Shown here: one piece after another, positions 55,727-64,000 of the stretch | Layout: the number at the start of each line of letters is the position of its first letter | How positions within the stretch are numbered: the stretch's first letter is position 1 | NCBI GenBank assembly: GCA_015068825.1 | Contig: SVJU01000001.1 | Location: 1 to 64,000, forward strand | Direction: 5' to 3' | Origin: Oscillospiraceae bacterium | Lineage (GTDB): Bacteria > Bacillota > Clostridia > UMGS1810 | DNA: 64,000 nt | Position numbers and translations under genes: made by a program | The notes under the pieces: generated by a model | The model's database searches: none | What the model saw: only the letters and a program-made list of their open reading frames with translations | Told to the model about the DNA's origin: nothing

Positions 55727-56785
55727 TTATTCCTCCAGTATCAGTTTTAGAGTAGAAATAAGTGTTTCCATTTCTTCTTTGGTGCCGATTGTAATTCTGT
55801 TAAAATCTTTAATTTCTTCTTTATTGAAGTGTCTTACCAAAATTCCTTTTTCTTTTAAAGATAAGTAAATTTTTTCACCGCTTATTTTGTTGTGCTTTGC
55901 AAAAATAAAGTTTGCGGCAGAGTCGGGAAAATCAAATCCGAGTTTTTTAAGTTCATTTTTTGTAAATTCTCTTGTTTCAATAATAGTTTTAATATTTTTT
56001 TGAGTGTAAGACTCATCTTCTAAAACGCCAATGCCTGCTGCCATTGTCATTTTGTTTATGTTGTAAGGATTTGTAGAATATTTAATGGTGTTTAAATCCT
56101 GAATGATTTTTTTGTTTGCAACGCCAAAGCCGAGCCTTGCACCTGCCATTGAACGTGATTTTGAAAAGGTTTGTGTTACCAAAAGATTATCGTATTTTTT
56201 GATTAAAGGAACACAGCTTTCGCTACCAAAATCCACATATGCCTCATCAATTACAACAATGTTATCAGGATTTGAAGTAAGTATTTTTTCAATTTCATCT
56301 TTGCAAAGTGCAATTCCTGTAGGTGCGTTTGGATTTGCAATAAAAATTGTTTTATTTATGCCGATGTAGTCGTTTACATTTATTGTAAAATCCTTATTTA
56401 ATGGTATTTCTTTGTATGGAACATTGTTAATGTTTGCAAAAACCGAGTAAAATCCATATGTGATGTCTGGAAAATATGCAGGGTGGTCTTTGTCACAATA
56501 TGCCATAAATGCAAAATTTAAAATTTCGTCAGAGCCGTTTGTCATAAGAACTTCGTCATAATCTACGCCAAGCATTTTTGCGCATTTTTCGGTAAGTATT
56601 TTACATTCAGGGTCGGGATAAAGGTTAAGACTTTTTGATGCCTCTGATGCATATTCTATTGCTTTATCCGATGGTGCAAACGGTGATTCATTTGTATTTA
56701 GTTTTATATATTTAATATCCTTTGGTTGCTCGCCTGGAGTGTAAGGAATTAAATTTTTACGTTTTTCGCTAAAAAATCTACTCAA
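55727..56785 (-). CDS. hisC: Histidinol-phosphate aminotransferase
   Basis: Step 7 PLP transaminase of 352 residues. Seen are LNTNESPF, NGSDEI, NPNAPTG, Asp180/Tyr183 in VIDEAYVDF and the PLP Lys209 in TFSKSRSMAGARLG. The start is TTG (56785), 9 nt after GGAG. Confidence 0.95.
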   Translation of the reverse strand: MSRFFSEKRKNLIPYTPGEQPKDIKYIKLNTNESPFAPSDKAIEYASEASKSLNLYPDPECKILTEKCAKMLGVDYDEVLMTNGSDEILNFAFMAYCDKDHPAYFPDITYGFYSVFANINNVPYKEIPLNKDFTINVNDYIGINKTIFIANPNAPTGIALCKDEIEKILTSNPDNIVVIDEAYVDFGSESCVPLIKKYDNLLVTQTFSKSRSMAGARLGFGVANKKIIQDLNTIKYSTNPYNINKMTMAAGIGVLEDESYTQKNIKTIIETREFTKNELKKLGFDFPDSAANFIFAKHNKISGEKIYLSLKEKGILVRHFNKEEIKDFNRITIGTKEEMETLISTLKLILEE

Positions 56786-56791
56786 AGTTTT

Positions 56792-58066
56792 TCACTCCTT
56801 GATGCGTATTACTGCACTTTTTGCGTGCGCTGTAAGTCCTTCTTTTTTTGCAAAATATTCAACATCTTCGGCTACTTTAGAAAGAGCATTTTTGGTGTAG
56901 TAGGTGTATTGTGTTTTCTTTACAAAGTCGTCTACCGAAAGGGGAGATGAGAATTTTGCTGTTCCGCTTGTAGGAAGTGTATGGTTTGGACCTGCAAAAT
57001 AATCGCCCAATGCTTCAGGACAGTTTTTGCCCATAAATATTGAACCTGCATGACGTATTGAATCAAGGTAATCAAACGGATTATCAACACAAAGTTCTAA
57101 ATGTTCAGGTGCAATTTCGTTTGAAATTTCTATTGCAACATCAAGGTTTTCGGCTACAATAATTTTTCCGTTGTTATCTATTGATTCTCTTGCAATGTCG
57201 CATCTTTCAAGAAGCGGAATCTGAATTTCAAGCTCGTCGCTTACCTTTTTTGCAAGCTCATCTGAGTCGCACACCAAAACCGCACTTGCCATTTTGTCGT
57301 GCTCAGCCTGAGATAAAAGGTCGGCGGCAATAAACTTTGGATTAGAAGTTTTGTCAGCCACAATTAAAATTTCGCTCGGGCCTGCAATCATATCAATAGA
57401 AACTTTTCCGTAAACCTGTTTTTTAGCTTCTGCAACATAAGCATTTCCAGGACCAACAATTTTGTCTACCTTTGGAATTGTTTCGGTTCCGTAAGCAAGA
57501 GCTGCAATAGCCTGTGCACCGCCAACTTTAAAAATTTTGTCAACACCTGCAACAAAAGAAGCTGCAAGTATTACAGGATTTATTTTTCCTTCTTTGTTTG
57601 GAGGTGTAACAATTACAACCTCTTTGCAGCCTGCAATTTTTGCAGGAATAGCATCCATCAAAACAGTTGAGGGGTATGCCGCAGTGCCGCCCGGCACATA
57701 AAGACCTGCTCTGTCAACAGGAATAACTTTTTGCCCCATAACAATACCTTCAGTATCATTTATAATAAAGCTGTTTCTTACTTGTTTTTCGTGGAATTTT
57801 TTAATATTTTCGCTTGCTTTTTTAAGTATTTCCAAAAATTTTGGTTCAACCAAAGTAAGCGCCTCGTTGATTTCTTCCTTTGTAACAACAAGCGATTTAA
57901 GATCGGCTTTATCAAATTTTTTTGCATATTCAAAAATAGCCTTATCGCCGTTTTGTTTCACATTTTCAATAATTTCGGCAACAATATCCGATACATTATC
58001 TTCAGGATTTATTCTGGCGAAAATTTCTTTACTTTCAACCTCTGAGTATTTTAATATTTTAATCAT
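56792..58066 (-). CDS. hisD: Histidinol dehydrogenase
   Basis: NAD- and Zn-dependent four-electron oxidation of histidinol to histidine (steps 9-10). It has 424 residues with the DRAGLYVPGG signature, GPGNAYVAEAK, AGPSE and the QAEHD metal/catalytic region. It overlaps hisG by 4 nt. Confidence 0.98.
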   Translation of the reverse strand: MIKILKYSEVESKEIFARINPEDNVSDIVAEIIENVKQNGDKAIFEYAKKFDKADLKSLVVTKEEINEALTLVEPKFLEILKKASENIKKFHEKQVRNSFIINDTEGIVMGQKVIPVDRAGLYVPGGTAAYPSTVLMDAIPAKIAGCKEVVIVTPPNKEGKINPVILAASFVAGVDKIFKVGGAQAIAALAYGTETIPKVDKIVGPGNAYVAEAKKQVYGKVSIDMIAGPSEILIVADKTSNPKFIAADLLSQAEHDKMASAVLVCDSDELAKKVSDELEIQIPLLERCDIARESIDNNGKIIVAENLDVAIEISNEIAPEHLELCVDNPFDYLDSIRHAGSIFMGKNCPEALGDYFAGPNHTLPTSGTAKFSSPLSVDDFVKKTQYTYYTKNALSKVAEDVEYFAKKEGLTAHAKSAVIRIKE

Positions 58067-58701
58067 TTGTTATCCTCCGTTTGCTTTGCAAGACTTTGAA
58101 TAAGTGGCTCAATAAGCTCACTTTTAAACTTAAAGCCCGATTTGTTTGCAATAACTCTTGCGCTTATTGGCACAATGCTTTCTATTACTTCAAGATTGTT
58201 TTCTTTTAAGGTTGTGCCTGTTTCAACAATATCAACAATTACATCCGAAAGGTCTAAAATAGGTGCAATTTCAATAGAGCCGTTAAGGTGGATAATATCA
58301 ATATCTCTGCCTTTTGAAGCGTAGTAGTTTTTTGTTATGTTAATAAATTTTGTTGCAACTCTTAAGGTTTTTTCGGGATTATCTCTAAAATCCTTTTTTG
58401 CGGCAACTGCCATTTTACATTTGCCTGTGTCAAGGTCTAATAATTCGTACACATCAGGCGAGTATTCAAGAAGAATATCTTTTCCTGCAACCCCTATATC
58501 TGCCGCACCTCTTTCAACATAAATAGCAACATCAGAGGGCTTTACCCAGAAATATCTTACATTTTTTTCTTTGTTTTCAAAAATGAGTTTGCGGTTGTTT
58601 TCTTTTATTGCGGGGCATTCAAAGCCTGCTTTTTCAAACATTGAATAAACCCTTTCTCCTAATCTTCCCTTTGGAAGAGCAACATTAAGCATTGTTTTCA
58701 A
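58063..58701 (-). CDS. hisG: ATP phosphoribosyltransferase, short form
   Basis: Committed step from ATP and PRPP. About 212 residues, the short form without the regulatory C-terminal domain, which needs HisZ. Features are ALPKGRLGE, GVAGKDILLEYSPDVYELLDL and a PRPP loop DIVETGTTLKEN. The start is uncertain: TTG 58701 has ideal spacing (9 nt) from AGAGGGG, while ATG 58692 gives the more usual MLNVALPKGR. It overlaps the hisZ end. Confidence 0.96.
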   Translation of the reverse strand: MKTMLNVALPKGRLGERVYSMFEKAGFECPAIKENNRKLIFENKEKNVRYFWVKPSDVAIYVERGAADIGVAGKDILLEYSPDVYELLDLDTGKCKMAVAAKKDFRDNPEKTLRVATKFINITKNYYASKGRDIDIIHLNGSIEIAPILDLSDVIVDIVETGTTLKENNLEVIESIVPISARVIANKSGFKFKSELIEPLIQSLAKQTEDNK

Positions 58702-59800
58702 GAATTTCAACCCCTCTTTCCTGTAATTTCAAAAGCTGTTTATATTTTAATTTTTCGGGTATCTGTTTTTGTGCAGTTACGCTTTTTCCATTTGCACAAA
58801 GAAGGCTTACAGCATCAGCTAATGCTTTAAGGTCTGATTTTTCATCATAAAGAATAATTGCATCAACATCGTATTTTTTTTCGTCTTCAGAAAGCCTTTG
58901 AAGCATATCAAGATATACCGCAAAGCCGATTGCTTTTGATTTTTTACCCATTTTCTGCATTAGTTTATCGTACTGACCGCCCGATAAAATGCCTGATGCA
59001 ATTCCGTTTATAAAGCCTTTAAAAACAAATCCGTTGTAGTATTTTGTGTCATTTACAACCGAAAAATCTATGTGGATTTTATCTCCAAAACCGTTTTGTG
59101 AAAGAAAATCAACAATTTTTAAAAGCTCACTTATATCATCTTTTGTTTCGTCGGTTGCAATTTGGGTAAGTACATCGCAAACCTTTTTTGGTGTGCCGTA
59201 GGATGATACAAGCTTTACAAGGTTTTTGGCATCTTTTCCTTCATTATTACATATATTTAAAATTCCGTGGACATTTTTTTCACCGATACATTCCATAATT
59301 TTCTTTTGCGCTTCGGGTGATAAATCAAGCGATTTTATAACAGAAGATACAATACCGATATGAGAAATATCAAGCACAAAATCCTTTGAAATGCTCTCTA
59401 AACTTTTTGCTGCAAGGAACAAAACTTCATAAATATTATAAGTATCTATATCACCAATACATTCAAGACCAACCTGCATAATCTCTTTAAACGAATGAGC
59501 CGCATTTGTAACACGATATACATTTTCGTTGTAATAAACCTTTTGAACAGTATTTTTTTCGTCTTTACTGTTCTTTATTATAGAAAGTGTAACGTCGGGC
59601 TTTAATGCCATTAATTTTCCGTTTGTATCGGTAAAAGTGATAATATTATCCGATACAAGAAAATCTTTGTTTCTGACATAAAGGTCGTATTCTTCAAACT
59701 TGCTCATTTTATATTGCGAATATCCGTATTTTTTGTAAAGTGAGCGAAGATAAAATATAGCCTTTTCGTCATTTTTTAAAACATTTATATCAAAATTCAT
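58685..59800 (-). CDS. hisZ: ATP phosphoribosyltransferase regulatory subunit HisZ
   Basis: Class II aminoacyl-tRNA synthetase paralogue (HisRS-like) of 371 residues that forms a hetero-octamer with short HisG and confers histidine feedback. It has motif-2-like segments (PDVTLSIIKN, YYNENVYR) and ISGILSGGQYDKL. No anticodon-binding domain is evident. Presence in the his operon beside short hisG separates it from true HisRS. It overlaps the regulator by 1 nt. Confidence 0.92.
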   Translation of the reverse strand: MNFDINVLKNDEKAIFYLRSLYKKYGYSQYKMSKFEEYDLYVRNKDFLVSDNIITFTDTNGKLMALKPDVTLSIIKNSKDEKNTVQKVYYNENVYRVTNAAHSFKEIMQVGLECIGDIDTYNIYEVLFLAAKSLESISKDFVLDISHIGIVSSVIKSLDLSPEAQKKIMECIGEKNVHGILNICNNEGKDAKNLVKLVSSYGTPKKVCDVLTQIATDETKDDISELLKIVDFLSQNGFGDKIHIDFSVVNDTKYYNGFVFKGFINGIASGILSGGQYDKLMQKMGKKSKAIGFAVYLDMLQRLSEDEKKYDVDAIILYDEKSDLKALADAVSLLCANGKSVTAQKQIPEKLKYKQLLKLQERGVEILENNA

Positions 59801-60096
59801 TATTGTTCATCCTCGTTTTTTATTCTTTTAAGTATTGTTTCATATCCGCCACTGCCGTATAAAAGGCATCTGTTAACCCTGCTTATTGTAGCAGTGCTTG
59901 CACCTGTTTCTTTAGAAATAACCTGATAGCTTTTGCCTTCTTTTAACATTTTAGCAACAGATAATCTTTGCGAAATGTCCTGAAGTTCCTTAACTGTGCA
60001 GATATCTTCAAAAAACTTATCACATTCTGTTTGGTTTTCAAGAAGTAAAATTGCCTCGTAAAATTCTTTTATCAATTCGTTATGGTATGGTTTCAT
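59800..60096 (-). CDS. hisR: TrpR/YerC-family regulator, probable HisR
   Basis: A 98-residue all-helical DNA-binding protein of the Trp repressor superfamily (YerC/YecD group). The helix-turn-helix is at about 62-85 (YQVISKETGASTATISRVNR). ATG 60096 has GAGGTG at good spacing; a GTG three codons upstream overlaps that site. Comparative-genomics work has proposed YerC-type proteins as histidine regulators (HisR) in Bacillota. Being first in the his operon, with a palindrome in the promoter, supports autoregulated repression with histidine as probable corepressor. Confidence 0.85.
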   Translation of the reverse strand: MKPYHNELIKEFYEAILLLENQTECDKFFEDICTVKELQDISQRLSVAKMLKEGKSYQVISKETGASTATISRVNRCLLYGSGGYETILKRIKNEDEQ

Positions 60097-60126
60097 AACT
60101 ATCACCTCACACTTTATTACTTTAAT

Positions 60127-60155
60127 ATGCTAACACACTATAACAATAAAGTCAA
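60127..60155 (-). promoter_or_regulatory. Candidate promoter of the his operon
   Basis: Minus strand: TTGACT (60150-60155), 17-nt spacer, TAGCAT (60127-60132). The -10 is weak, which would suit a repressible promoter. Confidence 0.5.
60137..60152. promoter_or_regulatory. Candidate HisR operator palindrome
   Basis: A 16-bp imperfect palindrome of form ACTWTA-N4-TAWAGT. It lies in the spacer of the his promoter and touches its -35 box. Binding there would block RNA polymerase. Confidence 0.5.
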
Positions 60156-60311
60156 GTAAATAGCATGTATTTTGTGCAAAATAGGGTAAAAGGCAAAGAT
60201 TATTCAAGTTTTTATGTAATTATTTACATATTATATTAAAAATTAAAGTTGACGGTGCAAGGTAGGTATGATAAACTTTTATATACAACCAAAAAAATGA
60301 AGGTGAAAAAA

Positions 60312-61004
60312 ATGAAAATTTCAGGATTTCAAAAAATGACACTTTTAGACTATCCGGGAAAGGTAGCATGTACCATTTTTACATCGGGATGCAATTTAAG
60401 ATGTCCTTTTTGCCATAATGCATCGCTTGTAACCAAAATTGACCATAATAATTATTATAATGAAGAAGAAATTTTAAAATATCTTGAAGGCAGAAAAAAT
60501 CTTCTTGACGGAGTTTGTATAACAGGTGGCGAACCGCTTTTGCAAAACGACATATACGATTTTATTAAAAAAATAAAAGATATGGGTTATCTTGTTAAGC
60601 TTGACACAAACGGAACAAATCCAAAAAAACTAATCGAGCTTGCAGAAAAAAAGGTTATAGATTATGTTGCGATGGATATAAAAAATTCAAAAGAAAAATA
60701 TGCTTTAACTTCGGGAATTGAAAATTTAGATATTAATAATATAGAAGAAAGTGTAAATTTTCTTTTGTCAGACAGTGTGGATTATGAATTTCGAACAACT
60801 GTTGTGGATGTGTTCCATGATACACAAGATATAGAAAAAATCGCTATGTGGATTGGCGGCGCAAAGAGATATTTTTTGCAAAATTTTGTTGATTCGGGCG
60901 ATTTAATAGGCGATAAAATGGGCAGTGTAGGGGAAGAAACACTTAATAAAATGTGCTCTGTTGCCCGGAAATATGTAGAAAACACAATAATTAGGGGCGT
61001 TTAA
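60312..61004 (+). CDS. nrdG: Anaerobic ribonucleotide reductase activating protein
   Basis: Radical SAM activase of 230 residues that installs the glycyl radical on NrdD. CxxxCxxC is Cys27, Cys31 and Cys34 (SGCNLRCPFCHN), and the SAM-contacting ITGGEPLL follows. It is longer than classical E. coli NrdG and matches the TIGR02495-type group. ATG 60312 follows AAGGTG; a longer frame begins at 60249. It precedes nrdD, the reverse of the common nrdD-nrdG order. Confidence 0.9.
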   Translation: MKISGFQKMTLLDYPGKVACTIFTSGCNLRCPFCHNASLVTKIDHNNYYNEEEILKYLEGRKNLLDGVCITGGEPLLQNDIYDFIKKIKDMGYLVKLDTNGTNPKKLIELAEKKVIDYVAMDIKNSKEKYALTSGIENLDINNIEESVNFLLSDSVDYEFRTTVVDVFHDTQDIEKIAMWIGGAKRYFLQNFVDSGDLIGDKMGSVGEETLNKMCSVARKYVENTIIRGV

Positions 61005-61013
61005 AAAACAAAA

Positions 61014-61029
61014 ACACAATATCTTGTGA
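61014..61029. promoter_or_regulatory. Candidate NrdR box 1
   Basis: ACACAATATCTTGTGA matches about 14 of 16 positions of the NrdR consensus (ACACwATATaTwGtgt, recalled). It is a near-palindrome between nrdG and nrdD. Confidence 0.6.
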
Positions 61030-61058
61030 AAAATATTCTAAAATTTGTAAAAAAAGTG

Positions 61059-61088
61059 TTGACATATATACTATATATATGGTACAAT
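61059..61088 (+). promoter_or_regulatory. Predicted promoter of nrdD
   Basis: Perfect TTGACA (61059-61064), 18-nt spacer, TACAAT (61083-61088). The spacer contains candidate NrdR box 2. Confidence 0.8.
61068..61083. promoter_or_regulatory. Candidate NrdR box 2, overlapping the promoter
   Basis: ATACTATATATATGGT matches about 13 of 16 NrdR consensus positions. It starts 54 bp after box 1, about five helical turns, and covers the promoter spacer, a position suited to repression. AT-richness raises the chance of a spurious match. Confidence 0.45.
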
Positions 61089-61142
61089 GAATTCAATCTC
61101 CCACAAAATATGGGATAATCTAAAGAAGAAGGAGAATGAAAA

Positions 61143-63506
61143 ATGTATAACGTTATTAAAAGAGACGGCAAATCGGTTGATTTTAAAATTTCTAAAATCA
61201 GCGGTGCAATAACTCAGGCGTTTGATGCTTGTGAAAAACAGTATACTACAGATATTATAGATTTTCTTGCCTTAAAAGTTACTGCGGATTTTGAGCCAAA
61301 GGTTAAAAATAACTCCATTTCGGTTGAACATATTCAGGACAGTGTTGAGTCTGTTCTTATTAAAGCAGGTTACGATGAGGTTGCAAAAGCATACATCCTT
61401 TATCGTAAACAAAGAGAAAAAATCAGAAATTTAAGTGAAACACTTGTAGACTACAAACAGATTGTTGATAACTATCTTAATATCAATGACTGGCGTGTTA
61501 AAGAAAACTCAACCGTTACCTACTCGGTTGGCGGTCTTATTTTAAGCAACTCAGGTGCTATTACTGCAAACTACTGGTTATCAGAAGTGTATGACGATGA
61601 AATAGGCGATGCACACAGAAATGCAGATATTCACATTCACGACCTTTCAATGCTTACAGGCTACTGTGCAGGATGGTCTTTAAAACAGCTTATTCAGGAA
61701 GGCCTTGGCGGTGTATCAGGCAAAATTACCTCTTCACCAGCAAAACACCTTGCAACACTTTGTAACCAGATGGTAAACTTTTTAGGTATTATGCAGAACG
61801 AATGGGCAGGTGCACAGGCGTTTTCATCATTTGATACCTATCTTGCACCATTTGTAAAAGCAGATAACCTATCTTACGATCAGGTTAAAAAATGTATTGA
61901 ATCATTTATTTATGGTGTTAACACACCAAGTAGATGGGGTACACAGGCACCATTTTCTAACATAACACTTGACTGGGTTGTACCAAATGACCTTGCAGAA
62001 TTAAACTGTATTATCGGTGGTAAAGAAGTAGACTTTAAATATAAAGACTGTCAAAAAGAAATGGATATGGTAAACAAAGCGTTTATCGAAATTATGATAG
62101 ACGGTGATGCTAACGGCAGAGGCTTCCAGTATCCAATTCCAACTTACTCAATCACAAGAGATTTTGACTGGTCTGAAACCGAAAACAACAAGCTTTTATT
62201 TGAAATGACATCTAAATACGGTACACCGTATTTTTCAAACTATATCAACAGCGATATGGAACCAAGCGATGTAAGAAGTATGTGCTGCAGATTAAGACTT
62301 GACTTAAGAGAATTAAGAAAGAAATCAGGCGGTTTCTTTGGTAGCGGTGAAAGCACAGGTTCTGTTGGTGTTGTAACAATCAATATGCCGCGTATTGCAT
62401 ACCTTGCAAAAGACGAACAGGATTTTTATGCACGTCTTGATAAATTAATGGATATTTCAGCTCGTTCTTTAAAAGTTAAAAGAACAGTTATTACAAAGCT
62501 TTTAGAAGCAGGACTTTATCCATATACAAAAAGATACCTTGGCAGTTTTGACAACCACTTCTCTACAATTGGTCTTGTAGGTATGAACGAAGTTGGTCTT
62601 AATGCTAAATGGTTAGGAAATGATTTAACAAGCGAAAAAACACAGGAATTTACAAAAGAAGTGTTAAATCATATGCGTGAAAGATTATCTGACTATCAGG
62701 TTGAATATGGCGATTTGTATAACCTTGAAGCTACACCTGCAGAGTCTACCGCATTCCGTCTTGCAAAACACGATGTTAAAAAATATCCTGATATTAAAAC
62801 TGCTGCTAAAACAGAAGAAGAAACACCATATTACACAAACAGCTCACATCTTCCTGTTGGATACACAGAAGATATCTTTACAGCACTTGACATTCAGGAT
62901 GAATTGCAGACGCTTTACACATCAGGTACTGTTTTCCACGCATTCCTTGGTGAAAAACTTCCTGACTGGAAGGCTGCTGCAAATCTTGTAAGAAAAATTG
63001 CTCATAACTATCGTTTACCATACTATACTTTGTCTCCAACATATTCAGTATGTAAAACACACGGATACATCGCTGGCGAAAAATTTGTTTGCCCAGAGTG
63101 TGGCGCTCCAACAGAGGTTTATAGCCGTATCACAGGTTACTATCGTCCTGTTCAGAACTGGAACGATGGAAAATCTCAGGAATACAAAGACCGTAAGGTT
63201 TATGATATTGAAAATTCCAAGCTTGGAAGAAAAGATGTAACACCTCTTGTAAAAGAAGACGAAATCGTTTGCGATATTAAAGATGCAGCTTATCTTTTTA
63301 CAACTGCAACTTGCCCGAACTGTAAAATAGCTTGTGCAACACTTGATAAAGAAGGCTTTAAATACGAAAAGCTTTTAGCAGACGAAAATGCCGACCTTGC
63401 AACAAAATTCGGTGTAAAGCAAGCTCCTACACTTGTTGTTGTTAAAGACGGTGAGGTAGAAAAATTCAGTGGTGTTTCTGACATCAAAAAAATGCTAAGA
63501 GTATAA
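61143..63506 (+). CDS. nrdD: Class III anaerobic ribonucleotide reductase with fused thioredoxin-like domain
   Basis: Reduces ribonucleoside triphosphates under anaerobiosis. It has 787 residues. An N-terminal ATP-cone (1-100) gives dATP/ATP control. The ten-stranded barrel has candidate catalytic cysteines in MCCRLRLDL (about 380). A Cys4 zinc site (CKTHGY...CPEC) precedes the glycyl radical Gly665 in RITGYYR. Residues about 705-787 form a separate thioredoxin/glutaredoxin-like domain with redox motif CPNC (724-727) and the cis-Pro segment QAPTLVV. Most NrdD proteins end soon after the glycyl loop. With trxB next, I infer electrons come from NADPH through TrxB to this domain and not from formate. 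Codon usage resembles that of highly expressed genes. Confidence 0.96.
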   Translation: MYNVIKRDGKSVDFKISKISGAITQAFDACEKQYTTDIIDFLALKVTADFEPKVKNNSISVEHIQDSVESVLIKAGYDEVAKAYILYRKQREKIRNLSETLVDYKQIVDNYLNINDWRVKENSTVTYSVGGLILSNSGAITANYWLSEVYDDEIGDAHRNADIHIHDLSMLTGYCAGWSLKQLIQEGLGGVSGKITSSPAKHLATLCNQMVNFLGIMQNEWAGAQAFSSFDTYLAPFVKADNLSYDQVKKCIESFIYGVNTPSRWGTQAPFSNITLDWVVPNDLAELNCIIGGKEVDFKYKDCQKEMDMVNKAFIEIMIDGDANGRGFQYPIPTYSITRDFDWSETENNKLLFEMTSKYGTPYFSNYINSDMEPSDVRSMCCRLRLDLRELRKKSGGFFGSGESTGSVGVVTINMPRIAYLAKDEQDFYARLDKLMDISARSLKVKRTVITKLLEAGLYPYTKRYLGSFDNHFSTIGLVGMNEVGLNAKWLGNDLTSEKTQEFTKEVLNHMRERLSDYQVEYGDLYNLEATPAESTAFRLAKHDVKKYPDIKTAAKTEEETPYYTNSSHLPVGYTEDIFTALDIQDELQTLYTSGTVFHAFLGEKLPDWKAAANLVRKIAHNYRLPYYTLSPTYSVCKTHGYIAGEKFVCPECGAPTEVYSRITGYYRPVQNWNDGKSQEYKDRKVYDIENSKLGRKDVTPLVKEDEIVCDIKDAAYLFTTATCPNCKIACATLDKEGFKYEKLLADENADLATKFGVKQAPTLVVVKDGEVEKFSGVSDIKKMLRV

Positions 63507-63519
63507 GGATTATAAAAAT

Positions 63520-64000
63520 ATGTATGACATTATAATTGTGGGTGCAGGGCCGGCAGGATTAACCGCTGCCCTGTACGCTCTAAGAGCAAATAAATCGGTT
63601 CTTGCAATAGAAAAAGCTTCTTTTGGCGGACAGATTACATTTTCGCCAAAGGTAGAAAACATACCCGGGTTTATGCCGCTTTCGGGAAATGAATTTGCCG
63701 AAAAAATGGTTGAACAGGTTTTGGCGCTTGGTGCAGAGTTTGAATGCTGTGAGGTTGAAAAAATAATAGACGGTGATGTTAAAAAAGTTGTTACCGACTG
63801 TGGCGAATTTGAAGCCAGAGCAGTTATTATTGCAACAGGTGCAAAGCACAGAATGCTTGGTATTGAAGATGAAGAAAAATTTGTGGGTGAAGGAATTTCG
63901 TTTTGCGCAGTTTGCGACGGAGCTTTTTATAAAGATAAATGCGTTGCAGTAATCGGTGGTGGAAATTCAGCACTTCAGGAAGCAATACTTCTATCTGACC
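63520..64000 (+). CDS. trxB: Thioredoxin-disulfide reductase (3' end cut by window)
   Basis: The first 160 residues of an FAD/NADPH flavoprotein. Seen are the FAD-binding IIIVGAGPAGLTAA, FGGQI, the ATG motif (IIATGAKH), redox pair Cys129-Cys132 in FCAVCDG and the start of the NADPH site VIGGGNSA. The gene starts 13 nt after nrdD and so is very probably cotranscribed. It should reduce the thioredoxin-like domain fused to NrdD as well as free thioredoxin. Confidence 0.95.
   Translation, partial: MYDIIIVGAGPAGLTAALYALRANKSVLAIEKASFGGQITFSPKVENIPGFMPLSGNEFAEKMVEQVLALGAEFECCEVEKIIDGDVKKVVTDCGEFEARAVIIATGAKHRMLGIEDEEKFVGEGISFCAVCDGAFYKDKCVAVIGGGNSALQEAILLSD

Noticed and set aside
60106-60311. T-box leader for histidine or nrd genes
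   Set aside because: No conserved T-box sequence or antiterminator helix is visible in the divergent region between hisR and nrdG.

Overview
The window is a gene-dense stretch of an AT-rich Bacillota chromosome, most likely from an uncultured member of class Clostridia. The evidence is the gene set and order: cdaA-cdaR-glmM, yicC-remA-gmk-rpoZ-coaBC-priA-def-fmt-rsmB-rlmN-prpC-prkC-rsgA-rpe-thiN, hrcA-grpE-dnaK-dnaJ with a CIRCE element, a class III (oxygen-sensitive) ribonucleotide reductase, an S-layer-homology surface protein, G-rich Shine-Dalgarno sites and frequent TTG/GTG starts. I see no insertion sequence, prophage, CRISPR array or rRNA, and no gene-free stretch over about 300 bases.

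Layout. 1-4068: a maltose cassette (PTS EIICB, maltose-6'-phosphate phosphatase, 4-alpha-glucanotransferase); the permease lacks its usual N-terminus close to the window edge. 4076-8071: a polytopic membrane protein, a GT2 glycosyltransferase and a secreted SLH protein, probably cell-surface modification. 8073-9454 (minus): an AlkD-like repair protein and a five-gene tRNA cluster (Gly, Arg, His, Gln, Lys) behind two consensus promoters. 9532-16557 (minus): ClpE, the c-di-AMP/peptidoglycan operon cdaA-cdaR-glmM, then a cysteine desulfurase with a DUF3343 partner. 16672-25655 (plus): a divergent MreB-like protein, a membrane-bound NDP-sugar dehydratase, ispD-ispF, tsaE-tsaB, rpiB, a small export protein, metK, a small unknown protein behind an SD-masking hairpin, and a radical SAM protein.

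25689-41043 (plus): the long housekeeping run from yicC to thiN covers nucleotide supply, RNA polymerase omega, CoA synthesis, replication restart, translation initiation and N-terminal processing, rRNA methylation, the PrpC/PrkC Ser/Thr signalling pair and ribosome assembly. 41150-45975: the HrcA/CIRCE heat-shock operon. 46048-51614 (plus): YbaK-type deacylase, a heterodimeric ABC exporter, a sugar-isomerase-like TIM barrel and dUTPase.

51613-60155 (minus): a complete histidine operon, hisR-hisZ-hisG-hisD-hisC-hisB-hisH-hisA-hisF-hisIE-hisK, led by a TrpR/YerC-family regulator with a candidate operator inside its promoter. 60312-64000 (plus): nrdG, nrdD with a fused C-terminal thioredoxin-like domain and candidate NrdR boxes, and trxB, which runs off the window. 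This suggests a short NADPH-to-TrxB-to-fused-redoxin-to-NrdD electron path.

Most of the window is ordinary core genome. I found no convincing new defence or mobile system. The items most worth a second look are the NrdD-redoxin/TrxB arrangement, the candidate HisR operator, the SD-sequestering hairpin after metK, the degenerate MreB paralogue, the surface glycosylation/SLH cassette and the truncated maltose permease.
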